A stretch of 16,921 nucleotides of DNA, taken from positions 1 to 16,921 of the forward strand of contig DIHQ01000186.1 in NCBI GenBank assembly GCA_002420235.1. Reading direction: 5' to 3'. The stretch is from Flavobacteriales bacterium UBA5692 (GTDB lineage Bacteria; Bacteroidota; Bacteroidia; Flavobacteriales_D; Sanyastnellaceae). Positions 7,309 to 14,714 of this stretch are shown one piece after another. The first letter of the stretch is position 1, and every line of letters starts with the position of its first letter. The notes beneath the pieces are model-generated. The model saw nothing but the letters and a program-made list of their open reading frames with translations, did not search any database and was not told the origin of the DNA. The position numbers and the translations under genes are program-made.

Positions 7309-7788
7309 TCAATTATCCACAAATTGTCTCAGTACTGCGACGAGTGCGTCTGCGCCCATGAATCCGTTTTGTTGAAACAGGATTTCATTTTCTGAATTGA
7401 AAATGGTGATGGTAGGGTAGTTGATTTTGCCATCCACCGAAGCTAATTCCAACGCTAATTCGTGAATACCGGATATTGGTCCGCTGGGCTGGTAGCGAAA
7501 CACGCGGCCGCTGTATGGCACGGGTTCTCTTGACTCAGCGTCGAATGCGACGAAAGCGAAGTAGTCTTCCAAGAGAACCTGAACTTGGGTGTTTAATAGC
7601 GTTCTCTGTTGCATCGCGTGGCACACGCTGCACCACTCTGTGTAGAAGTAAACAACAGCCAGTTTGTCCTCCTTTTGAATGCATTGCTCCACTGCTTGTA
7701 GTGATGGGTTTAATTCCTGAGCCAGAGATGCATTAATTCCTATGAACCAGACTGCTCCGGCCAAAAATATTCTTGATAATTCAGTCAT
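7309..7788 (-). CDS. Periplasmic thioredoxin-fold protein
   Basis: A 159-residue protein with a signal peptide ending in S-L-A-Q (around 21-24). The thioredoxin active site is in VVYFYTEWCSVCHAM: Cys53 and Cys56 in WCSVCH. The cis-proline motif NYPTITIF follows (Pro124) before the last strands, and the C-terminal helix ends in LVAVLRQFVDN. The size and the C-x-x-C-H site resemble thioredoxin_7/DsbD-gamma-like domains that reduce or isomerise exported thiols. It begins 9 bp after the stop of the TonB-dependent receptor gene and is surely cotranscribed with it. It may keep the CxxC cysteines of that receptor's plug, or of a metal ligand, reduced (inference). It ends 6 bp from the convergent Cys-rich secreted protein gene. 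Confidence 0.82.
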   Translation of the reverse strand: MTELSRIFLAGAVWFIGINASLAQELNPSLQAVEQCIQKEDKLAVVYFYTEWCSVCHAMQQRTLLNTQVQVLLEDYFAFVAFDAESREPVPYSGRVFRYQPSGPISGIHELALELASVDGKINYPTITIFNSENEILFQQNGFMGADALVAVLRQFVDN

Positions 7789-7797
7789 TTCTTGGGT

Positions 7798-10086
7798 TCA
7801 ATTCAAGGTCCACCTCAATCCACAGAATCCACGGACGCCCTGATTTGGGCCGTATACGTAAGCCGGATCAAACACTAATTCGTTGGGGGGGGTGTTTTGT
7901 TGGAATGGATCCAGTGTGTTTCCTAAATAGGAGACGCCAGATTGAAGGTGATTCCAAGGGGTCCAGTTCAAAAGGTTTTTGACACCTAAATAGCATTCTG
8001 CGCCATTATCAAATGTCTTCGTGAATTGCACATTTTGAATGCTATACCAGGGAGATTGCGAAGGCCGAGGATCGATGAAGTCACCAGCTGTCTGCGTCGG
8101 TAACTCCATTGGGCTATATACATTACCCGTGTAGTCGATGGAAAGCCCCGCCTTATCGATGGTGTACTTAATGGACCAAGTGCCTGAGAATTGCTCCGTC
8201 AGGGCTTGCCGCTCGCGCACACCCTGCCGTTCTGTATAAACGTTCAACGCGGTGATACCGGCGAGTAGTTTTAAACTTCGCCGATTTACGTCGACATTCA
8301 AGGATACCCCTTGTGATACAGCGAATCCATCGAGGTTGTTGTAGAGTATTTGACTTGGATCGGTGTTGTAATCAGGGAAAATTTTGTTGTAAAAGTGTGT
8401 GTAAAATGCTGTAGCATCCAGGCCTATTATGGCTTCCTTTCGGGTAAAGAAACGACGGACGTAGTTGATGTTTCCATTAATCGAGGTTTCCGGTTGTAAG
8501 TCTTCTGTCATGATGACATCGCGCGTTCCTGTGAGCGCTGCATGGTCCTCCGTGAACACATTGACAACTCGGTATCCTGTGCCGAAAGAAAACCGAAATG
8601 TATTTCTCTTATCCAGGGAATTCCACTTGAAGTTAAGTCTTGGAGTCAAAATATTGCCATGCAATGAATTGCGGTCATAACGGATGCCGATGAGTAGCTT
8701 GCTCTGGGTGGTTAAGGAAATTTTATTTTGAACGAAAATGCCGGGGAGGTAGGTGTGAATAGGGCGGTTTATTGAATTCAAAGTATCTGCCGTAGCAGTC
8801 GCAGGGGTGTTGTCGTCGTAGTAGGTGTACCGAAGCGTCAAGCCTGTGAGCAAGACTTGTCTTTCGCCCAACCCTCTGTCCCAGAGGAGTTGTCCGAAAC
8901 TGACGCGTTGCTCAGCGTTGTATTTTGTATCTCCGTAAACAGAATTCTGAGTATGACCGTTGGCGCTAAATTGAAACTGCACGTGCTCATCCATAGGCAA
9001 TTCGTACACGCCAAATAACTCCCAGCGGTCCGTATCTATGCTTTCCCCGTACACCTCGTTTCCGCCTCTGTGCAGGTCCGCCTCCCAGTCCATATCGCCT
9101 CCGAATCGCTCTTCCTTTACGATTCGTCCTGCCAATGTGAATAAGCGGTTTTTTTTGCGCTTGAAGTTCCATTTGTTAAAGATGGAGATGCGATCTTGCA
9201 AGGTCATATCGGTGAAGCCATCGCCGTCTTTGTCAATGCGTTGACCGAAGCGGAATCTGTTCACCCCGACCAATGATACGGCGCGCTTACCGGTTTTGAA
9301 TTTTGCGGCGATGTCGGCATTTACCTCTCCCCATGAGGTGCCGAATGCATCGGCTGAAACGCGAGGGGCATTGGTGGTCTGTTTCGTTATGATGTTGATA
9401 ATGCCTCCTACAGCCTCCGATCCATAAAGGGTGCTTGCCGGTCCTTTTACGATTTCTATTCGCTCGATTAGTGAAGTAGGGATTCCATTCAATCCATATA
9501 CGGTTGATAAGCCACTAACAATCGGCATGCCATCGATCATTACCAAGGTGTAGGACCCTTCTAATCCGTTGATGTGGATGTCACCTGTGTTGCAAACGGA
9601 ACAATTGATCTGCGGACGCACACCATTGACTGTTTGTAGCGCTTCATAAACCGAGGGCGTTGGGTTTGCTTTAAAAAAACGCGGGCTGTAGACTTCAACG
9701 GGAACGGGGCTGTCCAGTTTATTGACCGCCTTCATGGTGCCGGAAACAACGACTTCATCGAGCGCGGCGAAATCTTCTCTTAAGTTAAAATTCAGTTCCA
9801 CTGATCCAAAGGAAGGTACGAGTAAGCTCTGTTGCGATCGACTGAATCCTAGAGCGGAAGCTACGACAGAGTATCTTCCTGCGGGGATGTCTTGAATTTC
9901 ATAGACGCCCTGGTCGTTGGTTGTCCCGCCCATTGCAACTCCTTCGATGAACACTGTCGCTGAGAATCCCAATGCCTTTCCGCTGGATGAAACTTTGCCG
10001 GTAAGAGTGGCTTGCCCGTTGGAATTAAGCACCAGAAGAAGACTTGCAGCAGAAAGTGAAATGAATCGACCGAGATTACGTGCCAT
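7798..10086 (-). CDS. TonB-dependent outer-membrane receptor with a CxxC plug
   Basis: A 762-residue protein. Signal peptide (1-25); carboxypeptidase-like regulatory domain (27-100, TGKVSSSGKALGFSATVFIEG to SALGFS); a short linker with LDEVVVSGT (109-117); plug domain (about 118-237) with VYEALQTVNGVRPQINCSVC, LVMIDGMPIVSG and ERIEIVKGPASTLYGSEAVG; then a 22-strand-type barrel to the end. Cys162 and Cys165 in NCSVCNTGDIHING stand out, since plugs rarely carry cysteines. They suggest binding of a thiophilic metal such as copper, or a redox-active pair (inference). The last residues, GFCGLRWTLN, end in an aromatic-containing strand. It heads a leftward operon with the thioredoxin-like gene and is divergent from the His/Cys-rich, ZnuD-like operon. 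The true substrate is not known. Confidence 0.88.
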   Translation of the reverse strand: MARNLGRFISLSAASLLLVLNSNGQATLTGKVSSSGKALGFSATVFIEGVAMGGTTNDQGVYEIQDIPAGRYSVVASALGFSRSQQSLLVPSFGSVELNFNLREDFAALDEVVVSGTMKAVNKLDSPVPVEVYSPRFFKANPTPSVYEALQTVNGVRPQINCSVCNTGDIHINGLEGSYTLVMIDGMPIVSGLSTVYGLNGIPTSLIERIEIVKGPASTLYGSEAVGGIINIITKQTTNAPRVSADAFGTSWGEVNADIAAKFKTGKRAVSLVGVNRFRFGQRIDKDGDGFTDMTLQDRISIFNKWNFKRKKNRLFTLAGRIVKEERFGGDMDWEADLHRGGNEVYGESIDTDRWELFGVYELPMDEHVQFQFSANGHTQNSVYGDTKYNAEQRVSFGQLLWDRGLGERQVLLTGLTLRYTYYDDNTPATATADTLNSINRPIHTYLPGIFVQNKISLTTQSKLLIGIRYDRNSLHGNILTPRLNFKWNSLDKRNTFRFSFGTGYRVVNVFTEDHAALTGTRDVIMTEDLQPETSINGNINYVRRFFTRKEAIIGLDATAFYTHFYNKIFPDYNTDPSQILYNNLDGFAVSQGVSLNVDVNRRSLKLLAGITALNVYTERQGVRERQALTEQFSGTWSIKYTIDKAGLSIDYTGNVYSPMELPTQTAGDFIDPRPSQSPWYSIQNVQFTKTFDNGAECYLGVKNLLNWTPWNHLQSGVSYLGNTLDPFQQNTPPNELVFDPAYVYGPNQGVRGFCGLRWTLN

Positions 10087-10093
10087 GAACGGA

Positions 10094-10101
10094 CAAATTT
10101 A
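10094..10101 (-). promoter_or_regulatory. -7 element (TAAATTTG) of the leftward receptor operon
   Basis: An exact TAnnTTTG match on the minus strand, 7 bases before the ATG at 10086. No clear -33 TTTG lies at the usual distance. The position implies a very short or absent 5' leader. Confidence 0.4.
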
Positions 10102-10171
10102 CGTCATGATTCTGGGCATTAGAGAGGTAAGTTTTTCTGAATTCACTTCGATCTTCAATGCCATAATCGCC

Positions 10172-10179
10172 TAACTTCG
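10172..10179 (+). promoter_or_regulatory. Possible -7 element (TAACTTCG) of the rightward metal operon
   Basis: It matches TAnnTTTG at 7 of 8 positions and lies 7 bases before the ATG at 10187, the same spacing as the divergent promoter. A TTCG at 10147-10150, 21 bp upstream, is a weak -33 candidate. Confidence 0.3.
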
Positions 10180-10186
10180 TTGCGGT

Positions 10187-10582
10187 ATGTTTCGTTCAAT
10201 TGATTCGACTAAGCGTGTGCTGTTTGCGAGCATATTGCTTTCTGTTTGGGCCTGTGTAAATGGCTTGGAGGCTCATCACCAGTTCAGGCACCTGGTAGAG
10301 GGATGCAATCACAAGCACCATTGCATGAAGCATGCAGAACCACACACGGGCAGTAAGGACTGGGCTGGACCCCATACCGGAGATCATTGGGTTGACTGCA
10401 CAAGTGCCTGCGCCTTATGTGCTTGGGATTTTAGTCCAATCCAAAGTGCCTCCCTGCGCCATGAAGAAATCACTAAGATTGAGTTTAAGGTTTGCTTGGT
10501 GCTCGGATACCTATGTCAAGGTTTTTGGGGAGCGGATGGGCAGACCAACTGGAGTGAGCGCGGACCACCTGCAACGATCTAG
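10187..10582 (+). CDS. Small exported His/Cys-rich protein, probable metal-binding partner of the receptor
   Basis: A 131-residue protein with a hydrophobic signal segment (11-26). Residues 30-78 hold ten His and five Cys: HHQFRH, CNHKHHCMKH, PHTGDHW and CTSACALC. The CALCAWDFSP segment (75-84) and the C-terminal SERGPP recall a family of small Bacteroidota proteins with an HxH-rich N-terminus, a C-x-x-C-x-F-x-F site and a final RGPP; this is from memory and unverified. It probably binds zinc or copper in the periplasm or at the outer membrane. It is the first gene of an operon: 40 bp separate it from the ZnuD-like receptor. No catalytic motif is seen. The dense metal ligands beside a metal-type receptor make this more than a chance frame. 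Confidence 0.75.
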   Translation: MFRSIDSTKRVLFASILLSVWACVNGLEAHHQFRHLVEGCNHKHHCMKHAEPHTGSKDWAGPHTGDHWVDCTSACALCAWDFSPIQSASLRHEEITKIEFKVCLVLGYLCQGFWGADGQTNWSERGPPATI

Positions 10583-10622
10583 AGTTGTGTAATCCGTTTT
10601 ACCCATTTGTTTCCAACCTTCT

Positions 10623-12953
10623 ATGACCCATTTGTCGATGAAGCGTGGGAATGGTGAAACCCTTGCTACGTATGCAATGCCGAATTGGGCTTTGGTCTGG
10701 TGCGCATTGTTCATCATGCTCTGCGTGCATTCAATGGCACAGAATGTGACGAATACGATGGTTGAAGGGCACATTCTGCATGCTACAACCCAACAAAAAT
10801 TACCAGGTGTCCTCATCATGGCTTTGCCGTGTGGACTTGCTGCGTCTTCAGATGCAGCCGGTGCATTTCGCGTGTCTTGTCCCCATGGTGTGGATACCAT
10901 TGCTGTAAGTTGTTTGGGATATTCATCTCAACGAGTTGCTGTCACTGACGGTCATGTGGATGTGTGGCTCGAGGAGCTAAAGGTCGAATTGGGACAAGCC
11001 TATGTTGCGACCGTTGGACTGTCGGAAATGGAAAGCCAGGCGCTGCCTTCGGATGAGCTGATGCAGCAGTTGGACAGAACTCCGGGCCTTCAGAGTTTGG
11101 ATTTGGGTGCGGGAATGATACAGCCTGTGATTCGCGGTTTGTATGGTTCCCGTGTTGTTGTACTTGAAGATGGTGTTCCACAACAAGGCGGTCGGTGGGG
11201 AAGCGATCATGGCGTACTCATAGCACCGGAATTACAGGTTAGGAGTACTTGGACAGCTGGCGGAGGACACGTGTGGATGGGGCCTGAGGCTGCCGGAGGT
11301 GGATTGCGTTTTGAGTCACCCTCATTGATGAATACGAGCGGTACAAACACCCGTTGGGGTAGCTTCGCACGGTTCGGAAACGCCAGAGGAAAGGTTTACG
11401 CGTTACATACGGATTCTCGTCATGAACGCCATTGGCATGTCGGCGCATCCGCTTCACAATTTGGGGCAACACAAGTCCCATATCGATCCTTTTCATATAT
11501 AGGTCGTACATACCAACTTGAAACGGGAGAACTGCCAAATACCGGAGGACGTTCGCTGCATGCTGTGGCAGGCGTTGGCCGCAGGTTCCAAAACCAATGT
11601 GAAGGTGGGATTTCGCTGCGTGTCTCCGATGTAACCCAAGGATTATTCCCTGGAATCATCGGAATTCCCGTGCAAGGCGATCTGGCGCCAAGAGATGGGG
11701 AATTTGACATCGATATTCCCAAGCAGCAGGCCTCACGGGTCCAAGCCGTGTTCACGTTTCAAGGTCCACGTTTGGTCAACGGTAAGCAATGGTCAACCAA
11801 AGTAGCCTCATCATGGAACAGAAGGTTGGAATTTGCACCGCCCCATGCACACGGCTGGGGTCCGCTGCCGGATTCGGATTTAAGCTTGTCACTGGAGGAA
11901 TGGAATTCGTTCATTGAATTTAAGCGCAGCGGTCCTCATCAAACCTTTGGCTTTCAGGCGGAAGCGCGAGGTGTGCAAACATCAGGCTGGGAATTTTTAC
12001 TCCCCAGCCACCAGCGTGCGCGGTTCTCTGCTATTGGCAAATTGGTGCTCCGGAAATCCACACTTTCGGTCCGATTGGATGCAGTTTACGCTGCCCAGGA
12101 TGGATACAATGAACCTCAGTTTAATGCTGGAGGTGAAGTCATTGGTGAGGATGTTCGAGCGATGCCGTTTGAAAAGGTTTTACCGGGCGGTATGTTGGCG
12201 TGGCAGCGCCTCTTCCGTTCGGATGAAAACGCTTTAAATGGCATAGCGACGCTTGTTCTTCACGGCCGTGTGCCAAATAACCATGAATGGGGGGCAAATG
12301 GCATTCACCATGGAACGTTCCGGTTTGAACAGGGTAATCCTGATTTAACGCCAGAGTGGACTGTAGAAGGTCGAGGCCAATTAAAACATGAGCGTACGAG
12401 CCGAGGCTGGAGTTGGCGAGCGAATGGTTTTGCAGCTTTGCATAACGGTTTCATCTCGCTCACTCCGAGTGCACAATTCGCACCCATTTCCCATGCGGGA
12501 TTGATTTATCGTTTCGAAGCCAATGATGCATTTCGAACGGGAATGGAAGCCACCATCAATCATACCCAGGAAAATCATACTTGGGAAGCTGCGGGATCCG
12601 TGCTTGGCCAATGGGATTTACGAACAGGTTTGGGCTTACCTTTCACGACTCCATCGCAGCTTATTGTATCATGGGAAGGCCGCAATGGTATCGGAAGTGC
12701 CCTGAAATTGACTGCAAGAGCCATTGCTTCTGCCAAACTTACAGCGCGCAACGAGGCATCCACGCCGGGCGCTTTGCTTGCGAACCTCTCTTTGAATCAA
12801 ACCACGCGAAGGGGCCAGTGGTCCTTACAAGTGCATAACGCTTTAAATGTTGCGTGGCTTGATCACATTAGCGCTTATCGTGCACTGGGCTTGGTTGCTC
12901 AGGGCCGATGGGTGGAATTAAGTTTCAGCGCTTTGCTGGAGCGTAATCATTAA
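10623..12953 (+). CDS. ZnuD-like TonB-dependent receptor, probable zinc or copper uptake
   Basis: A 776-residue protein. A signal peptide ends at S-M-A-Q (about residue 40), which leaves a long N-terminus; translation could also start at in-frame ATGs at 10638 or 10677. A carboxypeptidase-like domain spans about 47-116. The plug (about 117-233) has PVIRGLYGSRVVVLEDGVPQ and SDHGVLIAPEL, the layout of ZnuD and related zinc receptors. Barrel landmarks include PPHAHGWGPLPDSD (His408, His410) and GIHHGTFRFEQGNPDLTPE (His562, His563), corresponding to the His-rich GxHH loop of that group. The C-terminus ends in LSFSALLERNH. ZnuD-type receptors import zinc, sometimes haem. The flanking His-rich proteins support a divalent metal (inference). 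The next gene starts 12 bp downstream. Confidence 0.82.
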   Translation: MTHLSMKRGNGETLATYAMPNWALVWCALFIMLCVHSMAQNVTNTMVEGHILHATTQQKLPGVLIMALPCGLAASSDAAGAFRVSCPHGVDTIAVSCLGYSSQRVAVTDGHVDVWLEELKVELGQAYVATVGLSEMESQALPSDELMQQLDRTPGLQSLDLGAGMIQPVIRGLYGSRVVVLEDGVPQQGGRWGSDHGVLIAPELQVRSTWTAGGGHVWMGPEAAGGGLRFESPSLMNTSGTNTRWGSFARFGNARGKVYALHTDSRHERHWHVGASASQFGATQVPYRSFSYIGRTYQLETGELPNTGGRSLHAVAGVGRRFQNQCEGGISLRVSDVTQGLFPGIIGIPVQGDLAPRDGEFDIDIPKQQASRVQAVFTFQGPRLVNGKQWSTKVASSWNRRLEFAPPHAHGWGPLPDSDLSLSLEEWNSFIEFKRSGPHQTFGFQAEARGVQTSGWEFLLPSHQRARFSAIGKLVLRKSTLSVRLDAVYAAQDGYNEPQFNAGGEVIGEDVRAMPFEKVLPGGMLAWQRLFRSDENALNGIATLVLHGRVPNNHEWGANGIHHGTFRFEQGNPDLTPEWTVEGRGQLKHERTSRGWSWRANGFAALHNGFISLTPSAQFAPISHAGLIYRFEANDAFRTGMEATINHTQENHTWEAAGSVLGQWDLRTGLGLPFTTPSQLIVSWEGRNGIGSALKLTARAIASAKLTARNEASTPGALLANLSLNQTTRRGQWSLQVHNALNVAWLDHISAYRALGLVAQGRWVELSFSALLERNH

Positions 12954-12965
12954 AAAAAAATTGAA

Positions 12966-13766
12966 ATGAATACGAAAATTATATTGAATTGTGCGGCAGC
13001 ATTAAGCGCGATATTGACCATGGTTTCTTGCCAAAAAACAGATGAAGAGGCACCTACGGTCTGCACTCCGGAAGCGAGTGCTAACAGCGTACTTGCAGAC
13101 GAAATCGAAGCAATGGCTGGCGATCACGTTGATATTGAAGATGTTTTCTGCGATAATGAAGGCCTAAGCCAGGCGCGCTACGACATCCACAATGCGGCGG
13201 GTCACGCTCATGAAGGTGAGGAGGATGAACACGATCACGGCCTCACGTTGCACAGTGGTACCGACTGGGAAATTCTCGAGACCCAATCGTTGAGCGGCAC
13301 AGAAGTTGAAGTGGATTTCCATGTGGATATACCAAACACGGCAAGAGGTATCTGGGATGTCGTTGTATCGGTTGTTGACGAAGAAGGCAACGTCGCGTCG
13401 GATTACATTACCAAATTACACATCGAAAACGACTACATCCCGGAGTTTACGCTTATTTCAGTGGGTGGAACTGACCCCAGCGGATGGCACGGTGAGCCAG
13501 TTTGGACAGCGGGTACTGACGTGAACATAACAGGTACTGTGAGCGATAGTGATGGTATAGCTTCTTCGGTTTTGGAGTTCATTGATGAAGCAACAGAAGC
13601 CGTCCTCTGGGAAGTGGAGTTGGCCCCCACGGGTGAGACCGAATTTGCATTCGATGAAACGGTCAGTGTTCCCATGGATCTCGCAGGTGAATGCCATTTT
13701 GAGATGAAAGCCGTGGATAGCGCAGGTAACGAGACGGAGACGGGATTTCACGTCGAGGTCGAGTAA
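12966..13766 (+). CDS. DUF4625-type lipoprotein with a His-rich loop and Ig-like domains
   Basis: A 266-residue lipoprotein: the signal peptide ends in T-M-V-S-C (Cys21). The mature part looks like two Ig-like or fibronectin-type beta-sandwiches, about 28-140 and 145-266, each with the alternation 'DxxGxx..Y.I/L.V'. The first domain carries the loop HAHEGEEDEHDHGLTLH (79-95), with His79, 81, 88, 90 and 95 and many acidic residues, which should bind divalent metals. Such DUF4625 proteins often sit beside TonB-dependent receptors in Bacteroidota (recollection). Acting at the outer membrane, it may capture metal or hand it to the receptor (inference). It is the last gene of the operon, and a strong terminator follows 19 bp after the stop. 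Confidence 0.8.
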   Translation: MNTKIILNCAAALSAILTMVSCQKTDEEAPTVCTPEASANSVLADEIEAMAGDHVDIEDVFCDNEGLSQARYDIHNAAGHAHEGEEDEHDHGLTLHSGTDWEILETQSLSGTEVEVDFHVDIPNTARGIWDVVVSVVDEEGNVASDYITKLHIENDYIPEFTLISVGGTDPSGWHGEPVWTAGTDVNITGTVSDSDGIASSVLEFIDEATEAVLWEVELAPTGETEFAFDETVSVPMDLAGECHFEMKAVDSAGNETETGFHVEVE

Positions 13767-13785
13767 TTCATTCTGTAATTACCAG

Positions 13786-13812
13786 AAAGGGAGGCCAGCG
13801 CCTCCCTTTTTT
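13786..13812 (+). terminator. Rho-independent terminator of the metal operon
   Basis: A GGGAGGC / GCCTCCC stem (13789-13795 with 13800-13806), extended by A-T pairs, encloses a 4-base CAGC loop and is followed by six T. It is the clearest terminator in the window and closes the three-gene operon from 10187. Confidence 0.9.
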
Positions 13813-13830
13813 AATGCAATTTTGAAGGAT

Positions 13831-14145
13831 TCACTCCGCCTGGTTCATTATGGCATCGTACCCTCCGACATTGTAAACATCGGCAAAACCATTCGCTTTC
13901 ATGAAACGCGCAGCCTGTGCTGAACGAACACCAGATCGACAATATATAAAGTAGGTTTTTGCTTTGTCAAGCAGATCGATGGCCTTGTGGACTTCCCCAT
14001 TAAGCCAATCTAGCTGCTGAGCGCCGGGCCAAGCTCCCGTAACGCATTCACCAGCAGTGCGGCAATCGATAACGGCACCATGTGTCGAATCCAGCTGAGC
14101 CCGAAATTCTTGTGGCGTTAGGTCGATTGAGGGCGTTTTAATCAT
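13831..14145 (-). CDS. Single-domain rhodanese-like sulfurtransferase
   Basis: A 104-residue cytoplasmic protein with no signal peptide. The rhodanese pattern is complete: VIDCRTAGE (25-33), GAWPGAQQLDW (37-47), and the active-site loop YCRSGVRSA with Cys69 (68-76), followed by AARFMKANGFADVYNVGGY. The loop has the six-residue form (CRSGVR) of GlpE/PspE-type enzymes, so it is likely active in transferring sulfane sulfur, for example to thiols or cyanide. The length fits a stand-alone domain. It is convergent with the metal operon across the terminator and divergent from the small membrane protein gene. A TAATTTTA sequence 5 bases before the ATG may be its -7 box. Confidence 0.9.
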   Translation of the reverse strand: MIKTPSIDLTPQEFRAQLDSTHGAVIDCRTAGECVTGAWPGAQQLDWLNGEVHKAIDLLDKAKTYFIYCRSGVRSAQAARFMKANGFADVYNVGGYDAIMNQAE

Positions 14146-14209
14146 AATTCTAAAATTAAGAATAATGCATTTATTGTAATGAGCAAGAGGGGCTGAATTA
14201 TCTTGCTCT

Positions 14210-14446
14210 ATGGAAAAAAATTACCGAAACCTTTGGTTTCGAAGCGGAGCCATTGGGTGCTCCTTGTTAGGAGCGGGGTTGTCCGTTACGCTGGACGCTT
14301 TGGCGTGTCGTTTGAATGATGCTTCTTGGTGGGTATGGGTGATGGAGGGAATGGTCGGGCTAGTAGTTTTTATGTCGGGACTGGCTTTTTTTGGTGATGC
14401 GATAAGGTACCGCGTGCACATGGACCATGAGGCGAGGAAGTCCTAG
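14210..14446 (+). CDS. Small two-helix membrane protein, unknown
   Basis: A 78-residue protein with two hydrophobic helices, about residues 12-31 (SGAIGCSLLGAGLSVTLDAL) and 41-62 (WWVWVMEGMVGLVVFMSGLAFF), flanked by basic residues. The N-terminal Lys/Arg pairs and the basic C-terminus suggest that both ends face the cytoplasm. I recognise no family. It is plausible as a gene because the hydrophobic segments are well formed and the antisense frame at 14221-14421 looks unnatural. Its TAG stop shares the palindrome CTAG with the stop of the convergent pterin dehydratase gene. Confidence 0.55.
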   Translation: MEKNYRNLWFRSGAIGCSLLGAGLSVTLDALACRLNDASWWVWVMEGMVGLVVFMSGLAFFGDAIRYRVHMDHEARKS

Positions 14447-14682
14447 GATTCGGTCAGCGCGTCGATGGCTGCAGCGAGTCGCCGGTCTTTAGTGGTAACC
14501 GTATTCCCGGCATCGTGTGTGGTTAATGTGAGCCTCACTCGACCATAAACATTAAAAATTTCCGGATGGTGCCCTTGGTCTTCCGCTAAATCTGCAACGC
14601 GGTTCAAAAAAGTCATCGCAGTGCGAAAATCAGGAAATTGAAATTCTCGCACCATGCTCCTAGAGGTTTCATTCCATGCCAT
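14443..14682 (-). CDS. Pterin-4a-carbinolamine dehydratase
   Basis: A 79-residue protein with the hallmark residues: REFQFPDFRTAMTFLNRVA (12-30), GHHPEIFNVYGRV (37-49) with His38, His39 and Pro40, and LTTHDAGNTVTTKD (53-66) with His56. It dehydrates 4a-hydroxytetrahydropterin, recycling the cofactor of aromatic amino-acid hydroxylases; in bacteria it can have other pterin roles. The frame stays open to a TTG at 14718 that overlaps the stop of the flavoprotein gene. I prefer the ATG at 14682, because short PCD proteins of about 75-80 residues start with a comparable 'M-x-W' segment. It is the last gene of the leftward operon. Confidence 0.87.
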   Translation of the reverse strand: MAWNETSRSMVREFQFPDFRTAMTFLNRVADLAEDQGHHPEIFNVYGRVRLTLTTHDAGNTVTTKDRRLAAAIDALTES

Positions 14683-14714
14683 ACTTCGAAAATAATGCGA
14701 AATGGAAGAGCCTG

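Noticed and set aside
12951..12960. A-run between the ZnuD-like receptor and the DUF4625-type gene as a slippage site
   Set aside because: It lies at and after the stop codon in a 12-bp spacer, so it cannot shift a reading frame of interest.
14221..14421. 66-codon minus-strand frame antisense to the small membrane protein
   Set aside because: Composition is unnatural and no motif is seen; the plus-strand frame has two well-formed membrane helices.
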